From Nocardioides cavernaquae (GTDB taxonomy: Bacteria > Actinomycetota > Actinomycetes > Propionibacteriales > Nocardioidaceae), in contig NZ_QYRP01000002.1 in the NCBI RefSeq assembly GCF_003600895.1, forward strand, positions 124,001 through 188,000: 64,000 nucleotides of DNA, given 5' to 3'. Positions 9,319 to 18,323 of this stretch are shown piece by piece. Position numbers and translations under genes: made by a program. The notes under the pieces were generated by a model, which saw only the letters and a list, made by a program, of their open reading frames with translations, was not told where the DNA came from and searched no databases. The number at the start of each line of letters is the position of its first letter. The stretch's first letter is position 1.

Positions 9319-10757
9319 CAGAAACCGTTCTCCTCGGTGTGCGCCGGCCGCTGCGTGTCGTAGAGCCAGTGCTGGAAGAAGCCGTCGAGGTCCTCGCCGC
9401 TGATCTCCTCGGCGAGTGCGGTGAAGTCCGCGATCGCGGCGTTGCCGTTGCGGTGGCGGGTGACCCAGGTGCGGAGCACCGCGTTGAAGTCCGTCTCGCC
9501 GATGCGGTGGCGGAGCGCCTGAACGGCCATCGCGCCGCGCTGGTAGACCTCGTCGCCGAACAGGCTCTTCGTGCCCGGGTCGCCGATCTTGACCTGCCAG
9601 AAGTCACTGCCGTTGGCGTAGGTCTCCCACTGGAACTCGAGCCAGTCCTGCAGGGCCGCCGGCTGGTCCGCCTCGCGGCGGTTGTCCCACCACGTCTCCA
9701 TGTAGGTCGCGAGCCCCTCGTTGAGCCAGATGTCCTTCCAGCTCTCGAGAGTGACGGAGTTGCCGAACCACTGGTGCGCCAGCTCATGCGCGACGAGCCA
9801 GTCGGCGTCGCTTCCGAGGTAGGGATAGACCGGCCGGGTCTGGTTCTCCAGAGCGAAGCCGGTGCGGTGCGACGTGACGACGCCCCCGGTGACGGGGAAC
9901 GGGTAGGTGCCGAGTCGGTCCTCCAGCCAGCCCTGGACGACCGACGTGCGTCGCATCAGGGCGAGGGCACTGCGCTGCTGGGCATCACCGAGCTGCTGCG
10001 AGACCGCGATCAGGTACGGCGTGCCGTGAGCGGTCCTGCCTCGCTCGACGATGAACCGGCCGGCCGCGAAGAAGGCCAGGTAGGTGGTCATGGGCTGTGC
10101 CATGCGCCAGCGGTACGTCGTCCAGTTCGGCGTGCGCGTCGTCGAGACCAGCGAGCCGTTGGAGATCGCCTGGTTGCCGCGGCGTACGCGGACGGCGATG
10201 TCGAAGGTCGCCTTGTCGCGCGGGTGGTCGTTGGCGGCGAACCACCACGGGGCGATGTGTGGCTCGTTGATCGCGACGACCTCGCGCTCGTTGCCGAACC
10301 AGCTGCGCTCCCCCTCCCAGCTGATCGAGCCCGGCGTGCCCTGGTGGCCGACGACGACGGTGAAGGTCTTGCCCGCAGGGATCGGGCTCTTCGGCCGGAT
10401 CCGGACCTCGTGCCGGTTGGGCCGGGAGTACGACGCAGCGGCGCCGTTGACGGTGACGCCCGTGACCGTGAGCAGCAGGTCGACGGAGAAGCTGGCGAGG
10501 TCCTGGGTGGCGCGCGCGGTGATCTTCGTGGTGCCGGACAGCGTCCCGGCACGCAGGCGCATCGTGTCGTTGATCGCGTAGTGGGTGACGTCGTAGCCGC
10601 CGTTGCCGTCGGCCGGGAAGTACCTGTCGCCGATGCCGGCCGCGCCGTTGACCGGGGAGGGGGTCTCCTGCGCCGAGGCGTCCTCGCCGGCGGTGGTGCA
10701 CGCTGCGAGCAGGGTCACGAAGGCTGCCGCTGCTGCGGTTGCGACGCGGCTCCTCAT
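9318..10757 (-). CDS. M1-family metallopeptidase, lipoprotein
   Basis: A predicted surface-attached zinc aminopeptidase. The 479-residue protein has a lipoprotein signal peptide ending in LLAAC with Cys20. The catalytic motif HELAH at residues 324-328 followed by Glu347 gives HEXXH-X18-E, typical of gluzincin M1 enzymes. The M1 N-terminal beta domain precedes it, but the C-terminal helical domain of full-length aminopeptidase N is absent, as in the shorter actinobacterial M1 lipoproteins. It overlaps both neighbours by one to four bases, so it is translated together with dxr, although no functional link is evident. Confidence 0.9.
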   Translation of the reverse strand: MRSRVATAAAAAFVTLLAACTTAGEDASAQETPSPVNGAAGIGDRYFPADGNGGYDVTHYAINDTMRLRAGTLSGTTKITARATQDLASFSVDLLLTVTGVTVNGAAASYSRPNRHEVRIRPKSPIPAGKTFTVVVGHQGTPGSISWEGERSWFGNEREVVAINEPHIAPWWFAANDHPRDKATFDIAVRVRRGNQAISNGSLVSTTRTPNWTTYRWRMAQPMTTYLAFFAAGRFIVERGRTAHGTPYLIAVSQQLGDAQQRSALALMRRTSVVQGWLEDRLGTYPFPVTGGVVTSHRTGFALENQTRPVYPYLGSDADWLVAHELAHQWFGNSVTLESWKDIWLNEGLATYMETWWDNRREADQPAALQDWLEFQWETYANGSDFWQVKIGDPGTKSLFGDEVYQRGAMAVQALRHRIGETDFNAVLRTWVTRHRNGNAAIADFTALAEEISGEDLDGFFQHWLYDTQRPAHTEENGF

Positions 10758-11275
10758 GCGCGGCCGATCGTGATGGGTCCGACTGTGGTGGAGCCACCCG
10801 CACAGAGCCCGGCGATGAGCCGCCCGGCCCAGTCGGTGCGATCGAGGACCTCGAGCTGGCTGACGGATGCGCCGTCGACCAGGAGTGCTGCCGTGCCAGG
10901 GGCGAGGTCGACGCAGCCTGCGGGGTCCTGACGGCCGACCTTGACCGCAGGCTCGATCTGCCCCGGCTCGATGGTCAGCTTCGGCTCGATGCCGCCTGCA
11001 GGACCCTCCGCCTCGCCGATGATCAGGACAGCGCCGATCCGGAGGAGGGCCAGCAGGAGCAGCACCCGCTCGGGCTCCTCGTCGAGCGACTCCGCGACGT
11101 ACGTGCCCTCGGCGACGCCGAGTCCCTGCAGCACTCCCGCGAGCGCCGCGACCTGCTCGAGCAGGGTGACCCGCTCGAGGTCGCCGCGCACGACGTGAAC
11201 GTCGAGGGCGTTGTAGCAGAGGTTGAGCGTGCCGGGCGTCTCCGGACCGGGACGACGGAACCAGGTCAGCTCCAC
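10754..11275 (-). CDS. Short protein resembling the N-terminus of AMP-binding enzymes
   Basis: A 173-residue protein. Its start, LTWFRRPGPETPGTLNLCYN, recalls the N-terminus of acetyl-/propionyl-CoA synthetases (the NVCYNALDRH region), followed by a segment like the first alpha/beta part of the AMP-binding fold (ALAGVLQGLGVAEGTYVAES and LLALLRIGAVLIIGEAEG). The adenylate-forming signature and the C-terminal lid are missing, so catalysis by itself is unlikely. The GTG start at 11275 has AAGGAG five bases upstream; an in-frame ATG 69 bases further out lacks such a site. The stop overlaps the M1 peptidase start as ATGA. Function unknown; it may be a decayed synthetase or a binding module. Confidence 0.7.
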   Translation of the reverse strand: MELTWFRRPGPETPGTLNLCYNALDVHVVRGDLERVTLLEQVAALAGVLQGLGVAEGTYVAESLDEEPERVLLLLALLRIGAVLIIGEAEGPAGGIEPKLTIEPGQIEPAVKVGRQDPAGCVDLAPGTAALLVDGASVSQLEVLDRTDWAGRLIAGLCAGGSTTVGPITIGRA

Positions 11276-11378
11276 GAATCTCCTTGCAGGAAGCACGATG
11301 CATATCTCGGGGTCGATCACGGGCAGCGTAGTGGGTCCACGCACAGCGGCCCGTGGGGATCATCGGACTTCGGGCGCT

Positions 11379-11384
11379 TAGTGT
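11379..11384 (+). promoter_or_regulatory. -10 element of bluB, leaderless
   Basis: TAGTGT ends 8 bases before the GTG at 11393; no Shine-Dalgarno sequence is present. Confidence 0.4.
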
Positions 11385-11392
11385 TGCCGCCC

Positions 11393-12016
11393 GTGGAGCT
11401 GTATGACGCGATCAATCGCCGCCGGGACACCCGGGCCGAGTTCACCGGGGCACCGATCCCGGACGATGTCCTGACCCGGGTGCTGTCCGCAGCTCACGCG
11501 GCCCCGAGCGTGGGGATGTCCCAGCCCTGGGACTTCGTGCTCGTGCGGTCCCGCTCGACGCGCGAGGCCTTTCACTCGCACGTGGCGTCGGAGCGCGACG
11601 TGTTCGCCGCATCGCTCTCGGGCGAGCGTGCCGAGACGTTCAACCGGATCAAGATCGAGGGGATCCTCGAGTCCACGCTCGGCATCGTCGTCGGCTACGA
11701 CCCGACCCGCGGCGGGCCGGCCGTGCTGGGACGGCACGCGATCGCGGACGCGGGCCTCTACTCCGCGGTCCTCGCGATCCAGAACCTGTGGCTCGCGGCC
11801 ACCGCCGAAGGCCTCGGCGTCGGATGGGTGAGCTTCTACCGCGAGGAGTTCCTGTCCTCGTTGGTCGGCCTTCCGGAGCAGGTCCGCCCGATCGCCTGGC
11901 TCTGCGTCGGCCCGGTGGCCGACCTGCCGGATGTCCCTGACCTCGAGCGGTTCGGCTGGCGCCACCGCTCTCCGCTGGAGACCGTCGTCCACGAGGAGCG
12001 CTACTCCCCGCGCTGA
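11393..12016 (+). CDS. bluB: 5,6-dimethylbenzimidazole synthase
   Basis: BluB splits reduced FMN with oxygen to make 5,6-dimethylbenzimidazole, the lower ligand of cobalamin. The 207-residue protein belongs to the nitroreductase fold and carries BluB-type features: RRDTRAEF at the N-terminus, AAHAAPSVGMSQPWDF, the long lid with SGERAETFNRIKIEGILEST, and NLWLAATAEGLGVGWVSFYR. The GTG start is set by a TAGTGT -10 element 8 bases upstream and by the start of homology. No other cobalamin gene is nearby. Its stop codon is the first TGA of a 12-bp tandem repeat. A general nitroreductase is the less likely alternative. Confidence 0.88.
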   Translation: MELYDAINRRRDTRAEFTGAPIPDDVLTRVLSAAHAAPSVGMSQPWDFVLVRSRSTREAFHSHVASERDVFAASLSGERAETFNRIKIEGILESTLGIVVGYDPTRGGPAVLGRHAIADAGLYSAVLAIQNLWLAATAEGLGVGWVSFYREEFLSSLVGLPEQVRPIAWLCVGPVADLPDVPDLERFGWRHRSPLETVVHEERYSPR

Positions 12017-12072
12017 CCCCCGCGCTGACCCCCGCGCTGACCCCCGCGCTGACCCCCGCGCTGACCCCCGCC
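12013..12072 (+). repeat. 12-bp tandem repeat, five units, carrying the bluB stop codon
   Basis: CTGACCCCCGCG occurs four times in a row from 12013 and a fifth time with a final C. Because the period is a multiple of three, each unit supplies an in-frame TGA, so bluB ends in five successive stop codons. The opposite strand of the repeat reads as (SAGV)n. The last unit runs into a 22-bp repeat array. Replication slippage is the likely origin. Confidence 0.9.
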
Positions 12073-12135
12073 GAGAGGTCAAACTTGGCCTGGCGAACGG
12101 CCACGTCTGGCGCGCCGAGAGGTCAGATCTGGTCA
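12070..12135 (+). repeat. 22-bp repeat array A, three units
   Basis: Three direct units with an exact 22-base period start at 12070, 12092 and 12114. Units 1 and 3 begin GCCGAGAGGTCA and have TTGG or CTGG at positions 16-19; unit 2 is diverged (GGCGAACGGCCACGTCTGG). It lies between bluB and the LOG-family gene. The same family recurs at 13251 (inverted) and 18249. Confidence 0.85.
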
Positions 12136-12167
12136 GCGGGATAGAACCGCCGTCCACAACTCCGCGC

Positions 12168-12173
12168 TAGGTT
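12168..12173 (+). promoter_or_regulatory. -10 element of the LOG-family gene, leaderless
   Basis: TAGGTT ends 7 bases before the GTG at 12181. Repeat array A lies just upstream, ending 32 bases before this element. Confidence 0.45.
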
Positions 12174-12180
12174 CGGGGCC

Positions 12181-13263
12181 GTGAAGAAGACCCGCGGCGG
12201 TGTCGTCGAAGTGCGAGACCTGGCCGACTTCGACCGTCGCACGGCGATGGGCGTCAGCTCGCTGACCGGCTGGGTGCTGACCGGTGTGGATCTTTGCGAC
12301 CGCACCGAAACCCTGGCCGGGTGCCGGGTCGCCGGAGCGCTCTTCCTCGGCTGCACCTTCGCGCCGGGTGTCGAGGACACCCTCGAGGCCCGCGGGGCGC
12401 TCGCCTTCCCGACCGTCCCCGGAGCCCCGGTCGACACGTGGCGGACCACGCTCTACTCCCCCGACGAGCTCTACGGCACCGCGGCCTATCCGACCTCGCT
12501 CGATGCCCGGGCTTACGCCTGGTCCCGCGAACGCGGACGGGAGGCGACGCTGGCCCGCGCGCTCCACGACCACGCGATCGACACCGCGTTGGCAACGTGG
12601 ACGAGCGGCCGATCGCTCGTCGGCGTCATGGGCGGCCACGCGGCAGAACGCGGCTCGAACGAGTACACCGCGGCAGCGCGGCTCGGCCGTGCCATCTCGC
12701 GGACGCACACCGTCGCGACGGGCGGCGGACCGGGCGCGATGGAGGCGGCCAACCTCGGCGGATGGCTCGCAGGCCAGCCCGACGAGGCGCTCGACGAGGC
12801 GCTGGCCGTGCTGGGCGGCGTACCTTCCTTCCGGCCCGACATCGGCGCGTGGGCCGCAGCGGCCTTCGATGTCCGGAAACGCTGGCCCGAGGGGGCTGCG
12901 TCCCTCGGCATCCCGACTTGGCACTACGGCCACGAGCCGCCGAACGCGTTCGCGACGGCCATCGCCAAGTACTTCGGCAACCCTGTCCGCGAGGCGATCC
13001 TGCTGCAGGTCTGCGACGCCGGCATCGTCTTCCTGCCGGGCGCCGGAGGTACCGTGCAGGAGATCTTCCAGGACGCCTGCGAGAACTACTACGCCGACGA
13101 GTCGTCCGTCGCGCCGATGGTGCTGGTCGGGGTCGACTACTGGACGCGGGTCTTCCCGGCCTGGCCTCTGCTCCACTCACTCGCGAAGGGTCGACCGATG
13201 GAGCCGCACGTGCACCTGGTCGAGACTGTCGACGAAGCTACTGGCCTGCTCAGCCAAAGTTGA
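12181..13263 (+). CDS. LOG-family (lysine decarboxylase-like fold) protein
   Basis: A 360-residue protein with a Rossmann-like LOG fold in its C-terminal two thirds. The phosphate-binding signature is present as GGGPGAMEA (residues 181-189) and GAGGTVQE (287-294, ending at Glu294), the PGGxGTxxE-type motif of cytokinin-activating phosphoribohydrolases and related nucleotide-binding proteins. The N-terminal 115 residues are extra compared with small LOG enzymes of about 190 residues and contain a short pentapeptide-like stretch (VDLCDRTETLAGCRVAGALF). Substrate unknown, probably a nucleotide. The gene is bracketed by repeat arrays A and B in opposite orientation, and its stop codon lies inside array B. 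Confidence 0.82.
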   Translation: MKKTRGGVVEVRDLADFDRRTAMGVSSLTGWVLTGVDLCDRTETLAGCRVAGALFLGCTFAPGVEDTLEARGALAFPTVPGAPVDTWRTTLYSPDELYGTAAYPTSLDARAYAWSRERGREATLARALHDHAIDTALATWTSGRSLVGVMGGHAAERGSNEYTAAARLGRAISRTHTVATGGGPGAMEAANLGGWLAGQPDEALDEALAVLGGVPSFRPDIGAWAAAAFDVRKRWPEGAASLGIPTWHYGHEPPNAFATAIAKYFGNPVREAILLQVCDAGIVFLPGAGGTVQEIFQDACENYYADESSVAPMVLVGVDYWTRVFPAWPLLHSLAKGRPMEPHVHLVETVDEATGLLSQS

Positions 13264-13316
13264 CCTCTCACCGCACCAGACCTGACCTCTCGGCACACCA
13301 AGAGTGACCTTTCGGC
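13251..13316 (-). repeat. 22-bp repeat array B, three units
   Basis: Read on the minus strand, three units of exactly 22 bases (13316-13295, 13294-13273, 13272-13251) begin GCCGAAAGGTCA, GCCGAGAGGTCA and GGTGAGAGGTCA, each with TTGG or CTGG at positions 16-19. The array starts two bases past the TPR gene stop and contains the converging LOG gene stop. Orientation is opposite to array A. Confidence 0.88.
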
Positions 13317-13318
13317 GG

Positions 13319-13963
13319 TCACCACTGGATCTGGGCCGAGGGCTCGTTCTGGGGGTCCACCTTCGGGTCCTTGGTGCGCTGCGCCTCGTCGTTGCGCTTC
13401 CTCAGCTCCTCGAGCTTCTGCTCCTCGGTGAGGTCCTGGTCCGGCCGGGACGCCGGGTCCTCGGCATCGAGGTCGTGGATCTTCTTCTCGATCCGCTCCT
13501 CGATCTCGGTGCTGCAGCCTCCACCTCCGAGGGCGGTGCGGGCATCGCGCAGCGCGATCTGGGCAGCCGCCCGGGACTCCTCCTCGGCGGCCTTGGCAGC
13601 CGTCGCCTCGTGCGACAGCGCGAGGTCGATCCGGACGTCGCACTCGTGCTCGTCCGGTGCGTCGGGCAGGGCCGCCTGGAAGAGCCTGGCGGCGCCGCGG
13701 AAGTCCCCTTCCCGGTACGCCGCGGTGCCGGCGTCGAAGCGCGCCACCCACGGCTGGAGCACCCCGAGGTCCCTGGCCTCCTCGAAGCCGCCGCGCGCGT
13801 CGGCGTACTGCTTGTCGTCGTACGCCGAGCGGGCGGAGTTGTTGCCCTGCACGAGCAGCCACAGGTGGCCCGCGACCAGCAGGGCAACGATGGAGGGGAG
13901 GATGCCGCGGAGCAGCAGCTGACGGCGTGCCGCATCCATCTGGCCGGTGACCTGGCCGATCAT
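13319..13963 (-). CDS. TPR-like membrane protein, last gene of the MoxR/vWA operon
   Basis: A 214-residue protein with one N-terminal membrane helix (PSIVALLVAGHLWLLVQ, about residues 21-38) and an outward region with tetratricopeptide-like helices (SAYDDKQYADARGGFEEARD, then FDAGTAAYREGDFRGAARLF), followed by a charged, probably disordered C-terminus rich in Glu, Lys and Gln. It takes the position of BatC/TPR proteins that end aerotolerance-type (Bat) operons. The ATG overlaps the vWA gene stop by four bases, with GAAGGAGG seven bases upstream. Its role is probably as a scaffold for the membrane complex; this is inferred from context. Confidence 0.78.
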   Translation of the reverse strand: MIGQVTGQMDAARRQLLLRGILPSIVALLVAGHLWLLVQGNNSARSAYDDKQYADARGGFEEARDLGVLQPWVARFDAGTAAYREGDFRGAARLFQAALPDAPDEHECDVRIDLALSHEATAAKAAEEESRAAAQIALRDARTALGGGGCSTEIEERIEKKIHDLDAEDPASRPDQDLTEEQKLEELRKRNDEAQRTKDPKVDPQNEPSAQIQW

Positions 13964-14841
13964 CCCGCCACCTCCTTCGCCGCACGCCACGCGAGCACGT
14001 CGAGCCTCAGCTCGACGATCGCCAGCGCGGCAAGGATGAGGGCGAGGATCCAGTAGACCTCGCGCTTGTCGTCCTGCGGAGCCGGCTCCGTGTCGCCGCC
14101 ACGCGCGAGTCCCTGGGCCCACTCGGTGAGGTCACCGGATCCGCCGCGATAGGCGTACTCGACACCGAGCTCCTTCGCGATCGTGCGGAGGTTCTGCTCG
14201 TCGGCACGACTGACGGCGTCCTCGCCGGTCTTGTGATCGCGCACGAAGGTCCACGGCGGCTCGCCACCGGTGGGCATGCGGCCACCGCCGAGCGTGCCGT
14301 AGCCGAGCACCGCACCCTGGTCGATGTACTTCGCCAGCCCTGCGTAGGAGGCCTGCTTCGCGCCCGCCAGCGTGTTCTCACCGTCGCTGATGAAGATCAC
14401 GACCCGGCGGCGGTCGGGGTGCTGCTTCGCGACACCGGCGAGAACCGTCTGCATGAGGGGCAGCGGCCGGTCGAGCACGGTGCCGGTGCCGGCGAGCATC
14501 GGCTCGCGGGCGATCCCGGCCACAGCGCGGGAGACTGCGCCGGGGTCGGAGGTGAAGGGCAGGTCCACGCGGGCGTCATGGCCGAAGCCGATCAGCGCGA
14601 ACTGGGAGTCGGGCAGCGCCTTGGTGACCTGGACGAGGTCCTCGCGCACTCCCTCGAGGCGGGAGCGCACACCGGCGTGGTCCAGGGCGGACATGCTGAG
14701 CGTCTGGTCGACCACGAGCAGCACCTCGAGGTCTGATCCCAACGGGACCTTCGCGGCCTCACCCGACGGCAGGCCGGGGCGCACGGCGATCAGGACGGCA
14801 AGCACGGCCATCGCGATGCGGATGTTCCAGTTGGGCTTCAT
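13960..14841 (-). CDS. vWA-domain membrane protein (BatA/BatB type)
   Basis: A 293-residue protein with an N-terminal membrane helix, a von Willebrand A domain and a C-terminal helix (YWILALILAALAIVEL). The MIDAS metal site is a variant: VVDQTLSMSALD gives D45-x-T47-x-S49 rather than DxSxS, with Asp retained in FISDGEN. Such D-x-T-x-S variants could still bind Mg2+. It overlaps the preceding vWA gene and the following TPR gene by four bases each, so the three are co-translated. With MoxR it probably forms a chaperone-like or envelope-stress complex, as proposed for other MoxR-vWA pairs. Confidence 0.88.
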   Translation of the reverse strand: MKPNWNIRIAMAVLAVLIAVRPGLPSGEAAKVPLGSDLEVLLVVDQTLSMSALDHAGVRSRLEGVREDLVQVTKALPDSQFALIGFGHDARVDLPFTSDPGAVSRAVAGIAREPMLAGTGTVLDRPLPLMQTVLAGVAKQHPDRRRVVIFISDGENTLAGAKQASYAGLAKYIDQGAVLGYGTLGGGRMPTGGEPPWTFVRDHKTGEDAVSRADEQNLRTIAKELGVEYAYRGGSGDLTEWAQGLARGGDTEPAPQDDKREVYWILALILAALAIVELRLDVLAWRAAKEVAG

Positions 14842-15764
14842 CGGAACAGCCCCCGCAGTCCGGCCACCAGCAGCCCGGCGACACCGAAGAGGGTGAGCAG
14901 GGTCGGCACCAGCGGCCCGTCCCGGCGGGTCGGGGTCGGCGGCGGATCGAGGCGGGACTGCTCGAGATCCCAGGCCTGCGCGAGCGCGTCACGACCGGTC
15001 ACGAGCCGGCCGCCGGTCAGCTCGGCCGCGGTCTGCAGGTCAGCGCGGGCCGCGGCGGTCGCGCCCGCGGGGATCGAGTAGACGGTGACGTCGTGCTCCT
15101 CGGCGTACTCCGCGGCTTCGACGAGCGTGTGCAGCGAGCCGTTGCCCGTGCCGTCGGCACTCAGGAGTACGACGGCACGGCCGCGCTCGCGGGCCGGCTT
15201 GTCGAATCCCTGGGAACACGAGATCAGGCCGTCACCGGTCGCGCCGCTGGTCGCACCGCCGGCAGGAAGGTTGCCCAGGGCGGTCTGGGTGTCGTGCAGG
15301 ACGCTCACCGCCCCCGTGTGGTCGTCGGTCAGGGGTAGGAGATCGGCCGCCGTCGCCTGGAAGCCCTGCAACCCGATCCGTGCGTCTCCCAGGTGCGGCA
15401 CCAGCGCGCGAGCCTGGGCGAGCAGGTCGATGTCCGCAGCGCGCTGGGGCGCGGTCAGGTCGAGGCAGAGCACGAGGTCACCGGGCCGGGCGACCTTGTC
15501 GACGATCTCGGTGGTCTGAGGACGCGCGGCGAGCCAGACCGTGCCGAGCAGCACGAGCCCGACGGCGCCGATCTGGAAGGTCGCCCAGGCCAGCTGCTGG
15601 CGAGCCAGCTCGCGGAAGCGCGGCAGCGTCCGGAGCCGCTCGGCGTAGGCGACCGGGAGCCCGGTCGGCGGCGGCTCGGTGGGACGGACCCGCCCCAGCA
15701 ACCAGTACGCCGCGGGGAGCAGCGCGATCAGCAGCAGGGCGAGCAGGGGCCATCTCAGGTCCAT
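14838..15764 (-). CDS. vWA-domain membrane protein with degenerate MIDAS
   Basis: A 308-residue protein with two membrane helices near the N-terminus (LLALLLIALLPAAYWLL and FQIGAVGLVLLGTVWLAA), a vWA-like domain, and a C-terminal helix (TLLTLFGVAGLLVAGL). Where active vWA domains have DxSxS, it has LCLDLTAPQRA: Asp102 and Thr104 remain but the last Ser is Pro106, and the later TDG is ADG. Metal binding is therefore doubtful and the domain may be structural. It overlaps the downstream vWA gene by four bases and the upstream small membrane gene by ten, so it is part of the same coupled operon. Confidence 0.85.
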   Translation of the reverse strand: MDLRWPLLALLLIALLPAAYWLLGRVRPTEPPPTGLPVAYAERLRTLPRFRELARQQLAWATFQIGAVGLVLLGTVWLAARPQTTEIVDKVARPGDLVLCLDLTAPQRAADIDLLAQARALVPHLGDARIGLQGFQATAADLLPLTDDHTGAVSVLHDTQTALGNLPAGGATSGATGDGLISCSQGFDKPARERGRAVVLLSADGTGNGSLHTLVEAAEYAEEHDVTVYSIPAGATAAARADLQTAAELTGGRLVTGRDALAQAWDLEQSRLDPPPTPTRRDGPLVPTLLTLFGVAGLLVAGLRGLFR

Positions 15765-16225
15765 GTGCGCACCAGCTCCCGGGCACCCCGCACGCTGCGC
15801 TCGAAGTCCTCGGCGAGCGCGTCGTCAGGCGCGAACTCGGGGGTGTACATCGCCTCGATCGCGTCTGCGACGCGCGAGTCTGTCGCCTCGCGCAGCTCGC
15901 CCGCCGTCATCGAGCGGGCCGGCAGGCCGGTCACGTCGCCGACGAAGCCGCGCAGGGCGACGCTGAGCTGCTGGAAGGCGATGCGGACCGGCATCCGTCC
16001 GAGGCGGACCGCGTTGTCGATGCGGTCGATGTCCGCCAGCCGCTTGGCCTTCGCGGTGTCCACGGGATTCTTGAACGGGCGGTGGTCGGAGTCCTCCTCG
16101 ACCGGCTCCCGATGGGTGAGGGCCCAGACGTAGTACGCGATCACGCACGCGACCAGCGCGATCGGCAGCCAGGTCAGGGGTCCGGAGTAGCCGACCGGAC
16201 CCACGAACTCATCGGCGGCGCGCAT
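15755..16225 (-). CDS. Small membrane protein of the MoxR operon
   Basis: A 156-residue protein with one membrane helix at about residues 18-36 (LTWLPIALVACVIAYYVWAL), then a cytosolic helical part (RIAFQQLSVALRGFVGDVTG, SMTAGELREATDS) resembling the C-terminal region of proteins between DUF58 and vWA genes in Bat-type operons (DUF4381/DUF4129-like). The ATG at 16225 overlaps the end of the DUF58 gene by 17 bases. No catalytic motif is visible. Its position suggests an accessory subunit of the MoxR-DUF58-vWA membrane assembly. Confidence 0.72.
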   Translation of the reverse strand: MRAADEFVGPVGYSGPLTWLPIALVACVIAYYVWALTHREPVEEDSDHRPFKNPVDTAKAKRLADIDRIDNAVRLGRMPVRIAFQQLSVALRGFVGDVTGLPARSMTAGELREATDSRVADAIEAMYTPEFAPDDALAEDFERSVRGARELVRTWT

Positions 16226-17099
16226 GGCGGTGGTGCTCCAGGAGATCGAAGACGCCCTTGATCGCGGCGGCGTGGTCGGACACGTGGGTGTGGACGATGC
16301 CGAGCTGCTCGAGGCGTCGCTTGAGCGTGGTGGCATCAGCGACCAGCAGGTCGGCGTACTGCTGGCGGAGCTCGTCGTCGTCGGCCACCCACTCGGGCAG
16401 CAGCTGGCCGGAGTCGACGTCGCGCAGGTCGTCGAGCGCGAACTCCTCCGATGTGGGGTCGACACCACCCACGGTCACGAAGAGCACCTCGTGCTGCACC
16501 GCGAGGCGGCGGAGGCTCGATGCGGTCACGTCGTCGATCGCGAAGTCGTCGCAGATGATCACCAGCACGGTCCGTCGACGGATCGTGCGCACCACGTAGT
16601 CGATGAGCTCGCGCACGTCCGAGGCGCCCGCGTCGACCGACGTGGCGTCGTGGATCGCCTCCAGGTTGCGCTCGAGCGGGAGCTCCCCACGCTTCGGCGG
16701 GTTCTGGTGCTGCTCGTCGGCGTCGCCCCATGCGACAGCGACCAGGTCGCCGTGGCGCACCGCGAGCCAGCCGATGACACCAGCCACGGTGATCGCGAGG
16801 TCGCGCTTGGGCACGTCGCGCTCGTGCATCGCCGCCATGCTCCGGCCGGTCGAGACGACGAGCTGGATCGTGTGCTGCCGCAGCGCCGCGTAGCGCTTGA
16901 CCAGCAGGGTGCGCGAGCGCGCCGACGCCTTCCAGTCGATGTCCTTCACGTCGTCGCCGCGCACGTATTCACGGAGGTCGTTGAAGTCCATCGAGCGCCC
17001 CGCGTGCAGCGCGGCGTACTCCCCCTCGAGGAGGCCACGCACCTTGCGGTGCGCGTGGATGGTGAGGCGGGCCTTGACCCGGGTCAGGTGGACGGTCAT
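16209..17099 (-). CDS. DUF58 domain-containing protein
   Basis: A 296-residue protein with the DUF58 signature at residues 39-61: FNDLREYVRGDD and IDWKASAR, followed by RTLLVKRYAALRQHTIQLVV, the start of a vWA-like fold. DUF58 proteins are nearly always encoded next to MoxR ATPases and are thought to be their substrates or adaptors. It lacks the N-terminal membrane helices of many relatives, so it is predicted to be cytosolic. It starts 17 bases after the MoxR stop and overlaps the next gene. Confidence 0.93.
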   Translation of the reverse strand: MTVHLTRVKARLTIHAHRKVRGLLEGEYAALHAGRSMDFNDLREYVRGDDVKDIDWKASARSRTLLVKRYAALRQHTIQLVVSTGRSMAAMHERDVPKRDLAITVAGVIGWLAVRHGDLVAVAWGDADEQHQNPPKRGELPLERNLEAIHDATSVDAGASDVRELIDYVVRTIRRRTVLVIICDDFAIDDVTASSLRRLAVQHEVLFVTVGGVDPTSEEFALDDLRDVDSGQLLPEWVADDDELRQQYADLLVADATTLKRRLEQLGIVHTHVSDHAAAIKGVFDLLEHHRHARRR

Positions 17100-17116
17100 C
17101 GCGCGTCAGAGGGCGA

Positions 17117-18133
<1,017 letters not shown>

Positions 18134-18218
18134 GGCGTGCGGGTTTCCTTCCGGCGCGGCTCGGCTGGTCCGCTGACCCCTGTGGATCTGGTCGGACGGA
18201 CGAGCTGTGATCGCGCTC

Positions 18219-18224
18219 ACCCTA
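18219..18224 (-). promoter_or_regulatory. Possible -10 element of the MoxR operon
   Basis: TAGGGT on the minus strand lies about 85 bases before the GTG at 18133, giving a leader long enough for the ribosome site seen there. No clear -35 is present; repeat array C begins 25 bases further upstream. Confidence 0.3.
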
Positions 18225-18248
18225 GCCGCGATCCGTCCCCCCATGTCC

Positions 18249-18314
18249 GCCGAAACGTCAGGTTTGGTCCGCCGAAACGTCACGTCTGGCGGGCCGAGAG
18301 GTCAACCCTGGCGA
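18249..18314 (+). repeat. 22-bp repeat array C, three units
   Basis: Units begin at 18249, 18271 and 18293: GCCGAAACGTCA, GCCGAAACGTCA and GCCGAGAGGTCA, each with TTGG or CTGG at positions 16-19 of 22. The array ends ten bases from the stop of the GT4 gene and lies upstream of the MoxR promoter region. Same orientation as array A. Confidence 0.88.
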
Positions 18315-18323
18315 TGCTTCCGC

